From: a bacterium
GTDB taxonomy: Bacteria > Actinomycetota > Acidimicrobiia > Spongiisociales > Spongiisociaceae
NCBI GenBank assembly: GCA_026710435.1
Contig: JAPOQZ010000069.1
Span: forward strand, 1 to 60,748
Reading direction: 5' to 3'
DNA: 60,748 bases
Position numbers and translations under genes: made by a program. Of the stretch, positions 19,051 through 28,926 are shown piece after piece; the first letter of the stretch is position 1; each line of letters starts with the position of its first letter. A model generated the notes under the pieces. That model made no database searches and was not told the origin of the DNA. It saw nothing but the letters and a program-made list of their open reading frames with translations.

Positions 19051-22000
19051 GTGGCGCTGCTGATCCATGCAGGGTCGCATCCCGACGAGTTGGTTTCTGA
19101 GCTGTGCGGGATGCTGGCCTCGCCTCCCGCTGATCCGTTCGTCAAGGAGATGGTTGCCGTGCCGACGCGGGGGATCGAGCGTTGGCTCACCCAGCGCATC
19201 GCCTCGGGACTCGGCCGGCTGGCCCCGGGCGACGGGGTCTGTGCCAACGTCGAGTTCCCTTCCCCGCGCAGGCTGGTGCGCGAGGTGATGCTGGCGGCGC
19301 CCGGCCTAGCCGCGGCGGTGGACGCCTGGGATCGTCCGGCGTTGACCCGCAGCGTGCTCTCGGTGCTGGACGAGAACCTCGAGGAGCCGTGGATGTGGCT
19401 GCTGGCCCGCTTCATCGAGGCGCCGGATGGGGATTTGGCCACGCCGGGCAACGGCCAGCGTCTCCGAGCGGCCCGGAAGATCGCCGGCTTGTTCGGGCAG
19501 TACGCGAGGCGCCGTCCCGAGATGGTGCGCGCCTGGCTGGACGGTGTCGATGTCGGGCCCGGCGGCGATACGCTTCCCGAACCCGACAGGTGGCAACCCC
19601 GCCTGTGGAGGCTGGTCCGGGAGCGTATCGGGGTTCCTGGTTTGGCGGAGTTGATCCCGGCCGCCCTCGATCCCATCCGGGACGGCTCGGTGGAGGTCGA
19701 ACTACCGGAGCGGGTATTCGTGTACGGGCTCACCGCCATCGACCCGCTGGACATCGCGGTGTTCGATGCGACTGCGGCCCAGCGGGATGTTCATCTCTTC
19801 GTGCTCCATCCCTCGCCGGTCCTCTGGAGGCAGACCGAGCAGCACCTGGCAACCCGGCCGATCGGTCCGGCCCTCCCGGCGAGGGTTACCGACCAGACCG
19901 CCGGCCTGTCGCGGCACCCGTTGGTGCGGTCCTGGGCGCAGGAGAGCCGAGAACTCCAACTGGTTCTGGCGGGACGAGGCCTATCGGGAGGAACGTCCCG
20001 ATCCGAGGAGACAAGGCCGGCGCCGGCTAGCTTGCTCGCCCGGCTCCAGCACGACATCCGCGCCAACGAGGCACCTCCGAGGACCGCGACCCCGGACCGG
20101 CACCGGGACGTCGAGGGAGACCGGTCGATCCAGATACACATCTGTTACGGACCCAGACGCCAGGTCGAGGTCCTCCGCGATGCCATCCTCCATGCCCTCG
20201 CGGCCGACAGCACGCTCGAACCCCGCGACATCGTGATCATGACACCGGATCTGGGCACGTTCGCCCCGCTGCTGGAAGCCGCCTTCCTCCACGGCATCGA
20301 CTCTTCGGCCTCCTACCCGAACGTTGAGCATGTAGCTGAAGCGAACACAGACGATGCCCTCCCTGACCTGCGACTGCGCATCGCGGACCGGGCCCCGGCC
20401 GCCACCAACCCGCTGGTGCGGTTCGCCGGCGCCGTTCTCGATCTGGCCGGTTCCCGCCTCGAGGGGGGGACGGTTCGCGAGCTGGTCGCGATGCCGGTCG
20501 TGCGGCGGTTGTTCGGAATCGACGAGGAGGTCGCCGACGAGATTGCCGGACTGATCGACGACACCAACGTGAGATGGGGCCTCGACGCCGACCACCGGGC
20601 CGGCTGGAACGCCGGGACGGCCGCCGACCACACCTGGGGGAGAGGTCTGGACCGGGCTCTGGCCGGCGTCTACTACGCCGACAGCGGCGTGAGGGTCGTC
20701 GGCACCGTCGCACCGATCGACGGCGTCGAAGGCCAGGAGGCGCGACCGGTCGGGATACTCGCCCAGATCATCGATCGGATCGTTGCGGTCCGAGAGCTGC
20801 TTCGAGAGCCACGTCCGCCGTCGCAGTGGGGATCAGCCGTTGCCGGTGCGGTGCGGCTTCTAGCGGCTCCGGCCTGGGACGAGCAGTGGCAGTGGGGCCA
20901 GCTGGAGCGCCTGCTGGAGGAGAGCTTCCCCGCCGAGGGAGGCGGCGCAGACGATCCACTGCTCGACGTAGCGGAAGCGAGGATAGCGGTGGAGGACTGG
21001 TCCCGGGATGTGCCCAGCCCTCTGCACTTCCGGACCGGGGACATAACGGTCTGCACCCTGGTCCCGATGCGCTCCGTGCCCTACCGGGTGGTGTGCCTGC
21101 TCGGCATGGACGACCAACGATTCCCTCGCAGTAGCCGGGTCGACGGTGACGACCTGCTGGTAGACAGCGAGACGATCGGCGACACCGACCGGGGCGCCGA
21201 GGACCGTCAACTCCTCCTGGACGCGATCATGGCGGCCGGGGCACAGTTGATCGTCACCTACTCCGGACGGGACGAGCTGACCAACGTCGAGTACCCGCCG
21301 GCGGTGCCCATCGCCGAATTGATGGACGTCATAACGGACATGGCTGGTCGGGACGGCCTGGAACGCCTCCAGACCCACCATCCCCTCCAGCCGTTCAGCG
21401 AGGCCAACTTCATTTCGGGGAATCTCGGTGGCAGTGGACCTTGGGGATTCGATCCCATGCAGTTCGGCGGAGCGCTCGCCGTCCAGCGCCGCAAGGATCC
21501 GGGACCGACCCGGCTCTCGTTACCGCCGCCCGAGGATGACATCTTCTCCGAGATCCGGCTCGATGACCTGCGGGGATTCCTGGAACATCCCGCCCGAGAC
21601 TTTCTCCGCAAGAGGTTGGGCTTCTGGATTCCGGCTCGGGGCGAGATACCGGACGACACCGTTCCCACCGTCCTCGATCCGCTGAGCGAGTGGAAAGTCA
21701 CCAACCGGCTCCTGGCCGGCCTGCTGTCCGGCCACTCCATCGAGGCGCTCGAGGACCATGAACGGGCAGGCGACACCCTTCCGCCCGGCAACCTGGGCCA
21801 ACCCGGCCTGGAAAGAGCCCAGCAAAGGGCGACGGGCCTGTTGAAGGCGGCGCAGATGGCGGGCTACGACCCGGCGCGCTCCGAGCAGCACACCGGCGCT
21901 GTCCGGGTCGGGAACCATCTGATCGAAGGGACCGTCAACGCGGATCGCACCGCATCCCGTGTCGATCTGGTCACCCCGTCCCGGCTCAAGGGCAAGCAGC

Positions 22001-22461
22001 GGCTGAGAGCCTTCCTCCAGGTGGTCTTCCTGTCAGCCCTGGAGCCGGACCGTCCCTGGCAAGGCCTGCTGCTGGGTCGGCACTTGCGGGGCGACAAACT
22101 CTGGAGCGTCCGGATCGGGCCGATTAGGGGTGACACGGAGCGCCGCCGGCAGCAGGCGGAGGAGTTGCTGTCCGGCCTCGTCGATCTGTACGTAGAGGGT
22201 CTCACAACCCCAATCCCCCTGCCCTGCGAGACCTCCTTCGTCTGGCAGAGGAATCTGGGCAACCACCGGAGTATCGCCCGCAAGGTCGCCGGGCATGCGT
22301 GGGAGACGGACCGGTTCTCCCCGGAGGCGAGGGATCCGGCCAACGAATTCCTCTTTCCGAACCTGTCGACGATGGCAGATCTTGAGCGGAGCTCCTTTCC
22401 GGGCAACGCCGGGAGGCTATGGGGCCCGATCCTCCCGCTGCTGGTTGAGAAGGCAGTATGA
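19051..22461 (+). CDS. recC: Exodeoxyribonuclease V subunit gamma
   Basis: I take the GTG at 19051, with CGGAGG just upstream, giving 1136 residues, close to the usual RecC length. Recognisable family segments are VPTRGIERWLTQRIA, FPSPRRLVREVML, the inactive helicase-like VFVYGLTAIDPLDIAVFDA, HPLVRSWAQESREL, and TVCTLVPMRSVPYRVVCLLG followed by MDDQRFPR. RecC recognises Chi sites and splits the strands in the RecBCD complex that processes double-strand ends. It overlaps recB in an ATGA and begins a recC-recB-recD operon. Confidence 0.92.
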   Translation: MALLIHAGSHPDELVSELCGMLASPPADPFVKEMVAVPTRGIERWLTQRIASGLGRLAPGDGVCANVEFPSPRRLVREVMLAAPGLAAAVDAWDRPALTRSVLSVLDENLEEPWMWLLARFIEAPDGDLATPGNGQRLRAARKIAGLFGQYARRRPEMVRAWLDGVDVGPGGDTLPEPDRWQPRLWRLVRERIGVPGLAELIPAALDPIRDGSVEVELPERVFVYGLTAIDPLDIAVFDATAAQRDVHLFVLHPSPVLWRQTEQHLATRPIGPALPARVTDQTAGLSRHPLVRSWAQESRELQLVLAGRGLSGGTSRSEETRPAPASLLARLQHDIRANEAPPRTATPDRHRDVEGDRSIQIHICYGPRRQVEVLRDAILHALAADSTLEPRDIVIMTPDLGTFAPLLEAAFLHGIDSSASYPNVEHVAEANTDDALPDLRLRIADRAPAATNPLVRFAGAVLDLAGSRLEGGTVRELVAMPVVRRLFGIDEEVADEIAGLIDDTNVRWGLDADHRAGWNAGTAADHTWGRGLDRALAGVYYADSGVRVVGTVAPIDGVEGQEARPVGILAQIIDRIVAVRELLREPRPPSQWGSAVAGAVRLLAAPAWDEQWQWGQLERLLEESFPAEGGGADDPLLDVAEARIAVEDWSRDVPSPLHFRTGDITVCTLVPMRSVPYRVVCLLGMDDQRFPRSSRVDGDDLLVDSETIGDTDRGAEDRQLLLDAIMAAGAQLIVTYSGRDELTNVEYPPAVPIAELMDVITDMAGRDGLERLQTHHPLQPFSEANFISGNLGGSGPWGFDPMQFGGALAVQRRKDPGPTRLSLPPPEDDIFSEIRLDDLRGFLEHPARDFLRKRLGFWIPARGEIPDDTVPTVLDPLSEWKVTNRLLAGLLSGHSIEALEDHERAGDTLPPGNLGQPGLERAQQRATGLLKAAQMAGYDPARSEQHTGAVRVGNHLIEGTVNADRTASRVDLVTPSRLKGKQRLRAFLQVVFLSALEPDRPWQGLLLGRHLRGDKLWSVRIGPIRGDTERRRQQAEELLSGLVDLYVEGLTTPIPLPCETSFVWQRNLGNHRSIARKVAGHAWETDRFSPEARDPANEFLFPNLSTMADLERSSFPGNAGRLWGPILPLLVEKAV

Positions 22462-25400
22462 CCGAGGCAGCCGGCTACGACCCTCGCTCGCCCATCGGGG
22501 ACTGCGGCACGATCATCGAGGCCAGCGCCGGCACCGGGAAGACGTTCACGATCGCGGCGGTCGTGACCTGGTTGGTGGCCGAGGAGGGTGTCCCTCTCGA
22601 ACGTATCCTGGTGGTCACCTTCACCAGAGCGGCCACAGCGGAACTCAAGGATCGGGTCAGGCGCCGGATCGTGACCTCGCTCCAGGCGCTGCGCGGTGAT
22701 CGGGCCGGCCGGACGGCAGACGACCACTTGCGGGTTCTCCTCCAATCGTCTCCCGAGCGGCGCCTCCGCCAGGCCGACCGGTTGGACGAGGCCCTGACCC
22801 ACTTCGACCGAGCCCAGATCTTCACCATCCACGGTTTCGCTGCCCGCCTGCTGCAGAAACTCGGATTCAGATCACGCCTGCCCAGCGACCTGGAACCCGG
22901 GGAGATCGACGAATTGGTGGTGCGGCAAGCCGCCAGCGACCTGGTGGTGCGGAGTTTCGCAGGGTCCGGACCGGCCGGTGTCGCCGGGACTGTCAGTCAA
23001 GACGACGTGGCCGGCATCGGTAAGGCTGTTGCCATGACACCCGACGTTCAGATCGTCCCCAACCCCTCCACCACCGACGGCGTGGTGCGGCGCCGCGCGG
23101 AACTGGCCAGGGAGATGAAGACGTTGCTCTCCCGGCGGCTGCGCGCCCAGCGGAAGGTCACCTTCGACGACACCCTTGTGGAGGCCCGGGATGCGTTGAC
23201 CGATCCGCAGATCGGCGCGGGCGCCCGGGAATTACTCCAGCGGCGCTACGCCATCGCCCTTGTCGACGAGGCCCAGGATACGGATCCGATCCAGTGGCAG
23301 ATCCTGCGGGCGGTCTTCGACGCATCCCGGCTCGTCGTGATAGGCGATCCCAAGCAGTCGATCTACGCTTTCCGGGGCGCCGACATCGAGTCCTACCTCT
23401 CCGCGGCGGACCGTGCCGCCACCCGCCGCACCCTCGGAACCAACTGGCGCAGCGACGGTCCGCTGGTCACTGCTCTCGATACGCTGCTGGCAGGCACCAC
23501 TTTCGGCGACGAGCGCATCGCGCACCGTCCGGTCCAGCCAGCCGAACGCAACCGGGAGGGACGCATTATCGGAGCGGGTACTCCGATGGAAATCCGCCGC
23601 TTCTCGGAGGACTTCCCCCTGCGCCGGCAGCAGTACAGACCCTTCTTCTACGTAGGGGAGGCGAGGAGGGCCGTCGCGGCCGACCTGGCCTCCGAGGCGG
23701 TACGGCTGCTTTCAACCGGGGTCCGGATAGACGATGGTGCTCACCGGCGACCGATCGGAGCGGGAGACATCGCAGTTCTGTGTCGCACCGGACGGCAGGT
23801 GCAGACGGTACGGGAAGAACTCATGGCCAGGGAGATACCGTCGGTCGTGGCCCGAACCGGGAGCGTGTTCGCCACCGGCGCGGCCGAGCAGTGGCGCCGG
23901 TTCCTCCTAGCGGTCGAGCGGCCCAGCCGTCCCGGATACATCCGCCTAGCGGCCACCACCCCCCTGGTAGGTATGACGCCCGGCCAGGTGGCGGACCTCC
24001 GGGACGACGGGGTGCTCTCCCTCCAGCAGCGCTTCGCCAGGTGGCAGGCGCTCCTGCACGATCACGGGGTACCAACGATGTTCGCCGACATCGATCGGAC
24101 CACCGACATGACCGCTCGGGTACTTGCCCGTCCTGACGGTGAGAGGGAACTCACCGACCTGAACCACATCGCCGAGGAGCTGCACTCCGCCTGGCGCGGC
24201 GGCGGTACCGGATCTCTGGTGGTGTGGATCGAAGCGGCCATGGACGAGGCTGACCGCAACGCGGAGAACAACATCGAGGACGCCGAGTCGCGCCAGCGGC
24301 GCCTGGACACCGACGCGGCCGCGGTCCAGGTGCTAACCATCCATGCAGCCAAGGGTCTCGAGTACCCCGTGGTCATGGCGCCCTACCTCTGGGACATCCC
24401 CCGTCCCCCGATCCGCCTACCCATCTTCCATGATCTGGAACCAGCCCGACCGGGGGAGCCTAGGGCGCGGCTCATCGACGTGGGCGGCCCCGAGTCACCC
24501 GACTTCGATTCGCACAAGGAGGCTGCGATGTCGGAGGAGGCTGCTGAGGAGAGCCGCCTGCTCTACGTGGCGCTCACCAGGGCCAGACACCTCGTAGTGA
24601 TGTGGTGGATCGAGAACACCTGGAACTCGGCGAGTACCGAACTCCACCGGATCCTGACCCGTGGAGGCGACCCGGACGTGGCAATGCGGCGGTTGATCGA
24701 GAGGTCCGGGGGGACCATCAGCCAGACCATCCTCACCGAGCACCAGCCGTTCGTCGCATACGAGGGGGAGGACAGGGTTGTCGCTACCCTCGAGCGGGCG
24801 CATCTGGACCGTTCCCTGGATTACGGCTGGCGCCGGGTCTCGTTCTCGTCGCTGTCGCCCGACCGTCCCCTCGACGGTGAGGCCGAAACCGCCGACGAAC
24901 CGGACCGGGTCGACGAGGCCGACGGTGGCCAGGAGCCTGCCGGAGCAGGTGGCCCGCTGGTGATGGCCGATCTGCCCAGGGGGGCTCGTTTCGGATCCCT
25001 GGTACACGGCGTCCTCCAGCGCGTACCCTTTGATGCTCCCGACCTCCCGGCCAGGATCAGATCCGAACTGGCCCGTCTCACGCGCTACTCGTCGTGGGAC
25101 TTCGATGTGGACACCTTCGTGAGCGGGATCTCCGCAGCCCTGGAGACTCCCCTCGGTCCCGAAGACGATGCCCCCACTCTGCGTGACCTCGACCCTGCCA
25201 AGCTCCTCAAGGAGATGGAGTTCGAATTGCCCCTCCGCACGTCCGCCTCGACCACGTCGCTACGTGAAATCGCCGGTGTCGCACTCGAACACCTGGCCGC
25301 CGACGATCCCCACCGGGCCTACTTCTCCCGGCTGCACGCGCTCGACCCCTACCGCTTCCGCGGGTTCATGGCCGGGGCCATCGACGTCACGACCGTGCTG

Positions 25401-25760
25401 CCCGCTCCTGGCGGGGACGGTTACGTGGTTATGGACTTCAAGTCGAACACCCTCCCGACCCTGGGTGACCTGCCGGACGCCACCGACTACGGACCGGCCC
25501 CGCTCACCGACGCCATGCACCACGGCAACTACGTGCTGCAGGCGTTGCTGTACGAGGTGGCTCTCCACCGGTACCTGCAATGGCGTCTCGACGGCTACGA
25601 TCCGCCGGTCCATCTGGGCGGGTCGCTGTACCTGTTCGTCAGGGGAATGATCGGCGCCGGCACGCCGGTTGTCGACGGGGAACGGTGCGGGGTGGCGCGC
25701 TGGTCCCCACCGACGGAGCTCATCTTGGCCGTGAGCGATCTGTTCACGGGGCGCCGGTGA
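22458..25760 (+). CDS. recB: Exodeoxyribonuclease V subunit beta (3'-5' helicase and nuclease)
   Basis: The 1100-residue protein is a complete RecB. Helicase motifs are Walker A EASAGTGKTF (21-30), VVTFTRAATAELKDR, the UvrD-type box VDEAQDTDP (near 270), GDPKQSIYAFRGAD and the late motif VLTIHAAKGLEYPVV. The C-terminal nuclease has VMDFKSN near residue 992 (the RecB D-x-K catalytic pair) and the following Q/Y segment YVLQALLYEVALHRYL. It unwinds and degrades DNA ends until Chi, then loads RecA. It overlaps recC (ATGA) and recD (GTGA), so the three subunits should be made in step. Confidence 0.95.
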   Translation: MTEAAGYDPRSPIGDCGTIIEASAGTGKTFTIAAVVTWLVAEEGVPLERILVVTFTRAATAELKDRVRRRIVTSLQALRGDRAGRTADDHLRVLLQSSPERRLRQADRLDEALTHFDRAQIFTIHGFAARLLQKLGFRSRLPSDLEPGEIDELVVRQAASDLVVRSFAGSGPAGVAGTVSQDDVAGIGKAVAMTPDVQIVPNPSTTDGVVRRRAELAREMKTLLSRRLRAQRKVTFDDTLVEARDALTDPQIGAGARELLQRRYAIALVDEAQDTDPIQWQILRAVFDASRLVVIGDPKQSIYAFRGADIESYLSAADRAATRRTLGTNWRSDGPLVTALDTLLAGTTFGDERIAHRPVQPAERNREGRIIGAGTPMEIRRFSEDFPLRRQQYRPFFYVGEARRAVAADLASEAVRLLSTGVRIDDGAHRRPIGAGDIAVLCRTGRQVQTVREELMAREIPSVVARTGSVFATGAAEQWRRFLLAVERPSRPGYIRLAATTPLVGMTPGQVADLRDDGVLSLQQRFARWQALLHDHGVPTMFADIDRTTDMTARVLARPDGERELTDLNHIAEELHSAWRGGGTGSLVVWIEAAMDEADRNAENNIEDAESRQRRLDTDAAAVQVLTIHAAKGLEYPVVMAPYLWDIPRPPIRLPIFHDLEPARPGEPRARLIDVGGPESPDFDSHKEAAMSEEAAEESRLLYVALTRARHLVVMWWIENTWNSASTELHRILTRGGDPDVAMRRLIERSGGTISQTILTEHQPFVAYEGEDRVVATLERAHLDRSLDYGWRRVSFSSLSPDRPLDGEAETADEPDRVDEADGGQEPAGAGGPLVMADLPRGARFGSLVHGVLQRVPFDAPDLPARIRSELARLTRYSSWDFDVDTFVSGISAALETPLGPEDDAPTLRDLDPAKLLKEMEFELPLRTSASTTSLREIAGVALEHLAADDPHRAYFSRLHALDPYRFRGFMAGAIDVTTVLPAPGGDGYVVMDFKSNTLPTLGDLPDATDYGPAPLTDAMHHGNYVLQALLYEVALHRYLQWRLDGYDPPVHLGGSLYLFVRGMIGAGTPVVDGERCGVARWSPPTELILAVSDLFTGRR

Positions 25761-27601
25761 CGGTTGCGGACCGCGTCCAGGCCGCCACCGCCGGGCCCGA
25801 CGTGGTGGTCAGCGCCTCCGGCCTGCTCGCTTCGTTCAACGACGCTGGTGCCCTGTCGCCGCTCGATGTGCACGCCGCCCGCGTGATCGCCCGTCTGTGG
25901 GGCGAGTCCGATGACACGGTGATCCTGGCCGCTGCGCTGGCGGTACGGGGAACCAGGTTCGGACACGTGTGCATCGACCTGCGGCGCCAGCCAGAAGCGA
26001 TGGTGGTCGAGGGCCAACCCCCCGAGGTCGTCGATGAGCTGCCCTGGCCCGAGCCGGACGATTGGGAGGCCTCCGTGGCGGGGAGCCCGCTGGTCGGTGC
26101 CGGCGGGGGAGGGGAGCCCCTCGTCCTGGTCGATAGCCGGCTCTACCTGGAACGCTACTTCCGCTACGAAGAGCAGGTGCTGGAACTCATAGGGGCCCGC
26201 ACCATGACATCTCCGGTCACTCTCGATCCGGCCGTGCGGGCCGGACTGGAAGTGCTGCTCCCTCCCGGGCCGGACGGCGAGCCAGACCGCCAGCACACCG
26301 CGGCGGCCACTGCTCTGGCCGGCAAGCTTACGGTGATAGCCGGCGGTCCCGGCACCGGCAAGACGTACACGGTGGTGAGGATGCTGGCCGCGCTGGCCCA
26401 CCAGCCCGCTGACTTCCCCAGGGTGGCTCTCTGCGCTCCTACCGGAAAGGCAGCGGCCCGGCTGAAGGAAGTGGTCGAGGAGTTCGCATCCGGATCCGGG
26501 AACCCGCGGGTCCGCCAGAGGATGGAGAGCCTGCAGACCAGCACCATCCACCGTCTGCTGGGCCGGGGTTGGGGGCGGGGGCGATTCGCCCACCACGAAC
26601 GCAACCGCCTGCCCCACGACATGGTGATCGTCGACGAGCTGTCGATGGTGTCGTTACCCCTGGCCGCCAAGCTGATGGCCGCGGTGAGGGCCGACGCCAA
26701 GCTGGTACTGGCGGGCGACCCTTTCCAGCTCGAGTCCATCGAGGCGGGAACCGTGCTCGCCGACATCGTGGGTCCGGCGGCAGGTTCACCGGACCCCGAA
26801 CCGACACGAGTTGACGTCGGGTTACCCCCGTTGGCGGACCGCGTCGTGGTCCTGCAACGGGTGCACCGCTTCGAGGAGCAGGGCCCGATCGGCGACTTCG
26901 CCGACGCGGTGCGGGACGGTGACCCGGACCTCGCGGTAAGCCTTCTGAGAGCCGGCACGGAGCCCGTCGGCTGGGTGAAGGACCGCTCCGGCGCGCCGTT
27001 CCGGGAACTGTCCGAACGGGTAGTCGCCCACCGGGTACATCTGGTCGAACTGGCTTCCAGAGCCGGCAACGAGGAGGCGGCACTCGCCGCCCTGGGTGAG
27101 ATGGCGGTCCTTTGTGCCCACCGCGAGGGACCGGGAAGCGTGGACCAGTGGCGCCTGGACATCGAAACGGCTCTCGACGCGCGGTTCCCGGGCCTTCGGT
27201 ACGAGGGGGAGTGGTACCCCGGACGACCGCTCATGATCACCAGCAACGACTACACGCTGGACCTCTACAACGGGGATATCGGAGTGGTGGTGCGGACCTC
27301 CGAAGGTCTCCGGGTGGTGTTCGAGCGGGGTGGCCTGCGGAGCTTCCCGCCCGGCTACCTGGGTGACCACACCACGGTCCACGCGCTGACCATCCACAAG
27401 AGTCAGGGTTCCCAGTTCGGCGAGGTGGTGGTCTCGCTGCCATCCGAGAGTTCTCGCCTGCTCACCCGGGAACTCCTGTACACCGCGGTTACCAGGGCCT
27501 CTCGAACGGTCACGGTCGTGGGCGAGGAGCCGGTGATCCGCATGGCGGTGGAACGCTCGGTCCAGCGCGCCTCGGGACTGAGATCGAGGCTGTGGGGTTG
27601 A
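25757..27601 (+). CDS. recD: Exodeoxyribonuclease V subunit alpha (5'-3' helicase)
   Basis: The GTG at 25757 shares GTGA with the recB stop and gives 614 residues. SF1B motifs are present in order: Walker A AGGPGTGKTYTV (near 195), PTGKAAARLKE, TIHRLLGRG, VIVDELSMVS (Walker B), LVLAGDPFQLESIEAG, and the C-terminal ALTIHKSQGSQF and LYTAVTRA. RecD is the fast 5'-3' motor of RecBCD. It ends 72 bases before a MazEF-like toxin-antitoxin pair. Confidence 0.95.
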   Translation: MTVADRVQAATAGPDVVVSASGLLASFNDAGALSPLDVHAARVIARLWGESDDTVILAAALAVRGTRFGHVCIDLRRQPEAMVVEGQPPEVVDELPWPEPDDWEASVAGSPLVGAGGGGEPLVLVDSRLYLERYFRYEEQVLELIGARTMTSPVTLDPAVRAGLEVLLPPGPDGEPDRQHTAAATALAGKLTVIAGGPGTGKTYTVVRMLAALAHQPADFPRVALCAPTGKAAARLKEVVEEFASGSGNPRVRQRMESLQTSTIHRLLGRGWGRGRFAHHERNRLPHDMVIVDELSMVSLPLAAKLMAAVRADAKLVLAGDPFQLESIEAGTVLADIVGPAAGSPDPEPTRVDVGLPPLADRVVVLQRVHRFEEQGPIGDFADAVRDGDPDLAVSLLRAGTEPVGWVKDRSGAPFRELSERVVAHRVHLVELASRAGNEEAALAALGEMAVLCAHREGPGSVDQWRLDIETALDARFPGLRYEGEWYPGRPLMITSNDYTLDLYNGDIGVVVRTSEGLRVVFERGGLRSFPPGYLGDHTTVHALTIHKSQGSQFGEVVVSLPSESSRLLTRELLYTAVTRASRTVTVVGEEPVIRMAVERSVQRASGLRSRLWG

Positions 27602-27673
27602 GGCTTCCCGGCCAACCCTTCCCCCCGGGATACTCCATCGGAGTTGTGGTAATACTCGGTTATACGTCTCGGT

Positions 27674-27907
27674 GTGAAGGTAGCGGTCTCCATACCAGAC
27701 GCCGTGTTCGAAGCGGCTGATCGTCTGGCAGAACGGCGCCGGTGTTCACGGTCGAGTCTGTATGCCGAGGCCTTGCAGCGCCTGCTTGCGCACGAGGACT
27801 CCGAAGCGGTGACCGCCCGCCTCGACGCCATTTACTCCGACGAGTCCCCACAACTCGCTCCCGAACTCCTCGAGGCACAGCGACGAGCGCTAACCGACCG
27901 CTGGTGA
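27674..27907 (+). CDS. MazE/ribbon-helix-helix-type antitoxin
   Basis: The 77-residue GTG-started protein opens with KVAVSIPDAVFEAADRLAE, a strand plus helix of an RHH domain, followed by CSRSSLYAEALQRLL. The tail is rich in acidic and hydrophobic residues (SPQLAPELLEAQRRAL), suited to binding a toxin. Its stop overlaps the toxin start in GTGA. By analogy it neutralises the toxin and represses the shared promoter. A T/A-rich promoter-like stretch lies at about 27650-27666. Confidence 0.82.
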   Translation: MKVAVSIPDAVFEAADRLAERRRCSRSSLYAEALQRLLAHEDSEAVTARLDAIYSDESPQLAPELLEAQRRALTDRW

Positions 27908-28257
27908 TCGACCGCGGCGACATACGCTGGGTAAGTCTCCGCGATTTCGTAGGTTCAGAACCGGGCAACCGGCGGCCCGTGCTGATCGTATCCAGCGAAC
28001 GCTTCAACAGAAGCCGGATAGCAACAGTGACCACGGTCGTGATCACCTCGAACCTGCGGCTGGCCGCAGCACCCGGAAATGTCCTCCTCGCAGGAGAGAC
28101 CTCGGGCCTGGGCAGGGATTCGGTAGTCAACGTGTCGCAGGTTGTGACGCTCAAGAAGACAGAGCTTTCCGAATCGGTGGGACGGCTGGATGAGGCAGCT
28201 ATGCGCATGGTCGAAGAAGGTATCGCTCTCGTCTTGGACCTCCCCACTGCGCGCTGA
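27904..28257 (+). CDS. MazF-type mRNA interferase toxin
   Basis: The 117-residue protein matches the MazF/PemK fold: RGDIRWVSL at the N-terminus, NRRPVLIVSSERFNRS with the conserved Arg-Pro, TTVVITSNLRL, and GRDSVVNVSQVVTLKK. Family members cut RNA at short sequences; the target here cannot be predicted. It begins in a GTGA overlap with the antitoxin. Its position straight after recBCD is worth noting: loss of the region would expose the cell to toxin, which could help retain the locus. Confidence 0.88.
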   Translation: MIDRGDIRWVSLRDFVGSEPGNRRPVLIVSSERFNRSRIATVTTVVITSNLRLAAAPGNVLLAGETSGLGRDSVVNVSQVVTLKKTELSESVGRLDEAAMRMVEEGIALVLDLPTAR

Positions 28258-28348
28258 CCACGGCAGGTCTGCCGGGCAGCTCGCCGTCCAGCGTCCGACG
28301 ACGACGGCGATGACGCGGCCGGCCATGGTGAAACCGGGGAACGGCGGG

Positions 28349-28528
28349 CTACGGACCGCCCGAACCCGTCCTAGCTTCCCGTATCAACCACCGGACGGCA
28401 TCGGACAGCGCCCCGACGCCGACACCTGCTAGGCCCGCGACGGCGAGCACGGTGACCGCGATCGTGACCCATAACGCCATCTGCCAGGCGGTGGTGAACA
28501 CCCAATCCACAAACGTTGCGAAGTCCAT
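28349..28528 (-). CDS. Putative small membrane protein
   Basis: This 59-residue frame has a single strong hydrophobic span, roughly residues 17-40 (MALWVTIAVTVLAVAGLAGV), flanked by an acidic N-terminus and a basic C-terminus (RWLIREAR). A GTAGGA lies about 13 bases before the ATG, farther than ideal. No relative is recognised. It could be a real small membrane protein or chance. Confidence 0.4.
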   Translation of the reverse strand: MDFATFVDWVFTTAWQMALWVTIAVTVLAVAGLAGVGVGALSDAVRWLIREARTGSGGP

Positions 28529-28620
28529 ACTTCGGGCATCCTACCCCGCGAACCTCGTGCCCCGGTTGGAACTGATCGGATAACCGCCTTGGCCGACGAT
28601 CCAGGTCGAATTCCCACGCG

Positions 28621-28740
28621 CTCGAAGGGCTACAGACCCTTTGCGTTTCATGCCATATCCTCAAGTCGAAGGCCGCCACGATCGAGCCTATCCGTGGCAA
28701 CTCGTCTCCGGATCGCCCGGAGCGTCTCCGCAAACCTCTG
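28621..28740 (+). pseudogene. C-terminal remnant of an HNH endonuclease
   Basis: The frame encodes GLQTLCVSCHILKSKAA, which fits the final LQ-LC--CH--K segment of HNH nucleases. The upstream His-containing part is not present in this frame, which meets a stop at about 28573. Similarity is short, so the call is tentative. Confidence 0.35.
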
Positions 28741-28807
28741 ATGCGAGAGCGTGTGACGACGCTCGGTGTCCCGAACAGGTCACCGGCTACAGGAGAGGAG
28801 GGAAGCA

Positions 28808-28926
28808 ATGACAGTCGCCGATCCGATCCATCCGGGAGACATCTCGCAGAGATCCAAGGCGGATTGGGAATGACCCAGCACAGCGTGGCGGCCACCGCCG
28901 ACGGATGCCGAGGCCGAATCGGTTAG
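28808..28926 (+). pseudogene. Frameshifted HigA-type antitoxin remnant
   Basis: From the ATG at 28808 the frame reads VADPIHPGDI, the IHPG start of HigA/VapI-type helix-turn-helix antitoxins, then goes off. A one-base shift near 28840 continues as HLAEIQGGLGMTQHSVAA, the next expected segment, and the gene stops soon after. A GGAGAGGAGGGAAGC ribosome site still precedes the ATG. The recognition helix and C-terminus are gone. No HigB is present. Confidence 0.6.
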
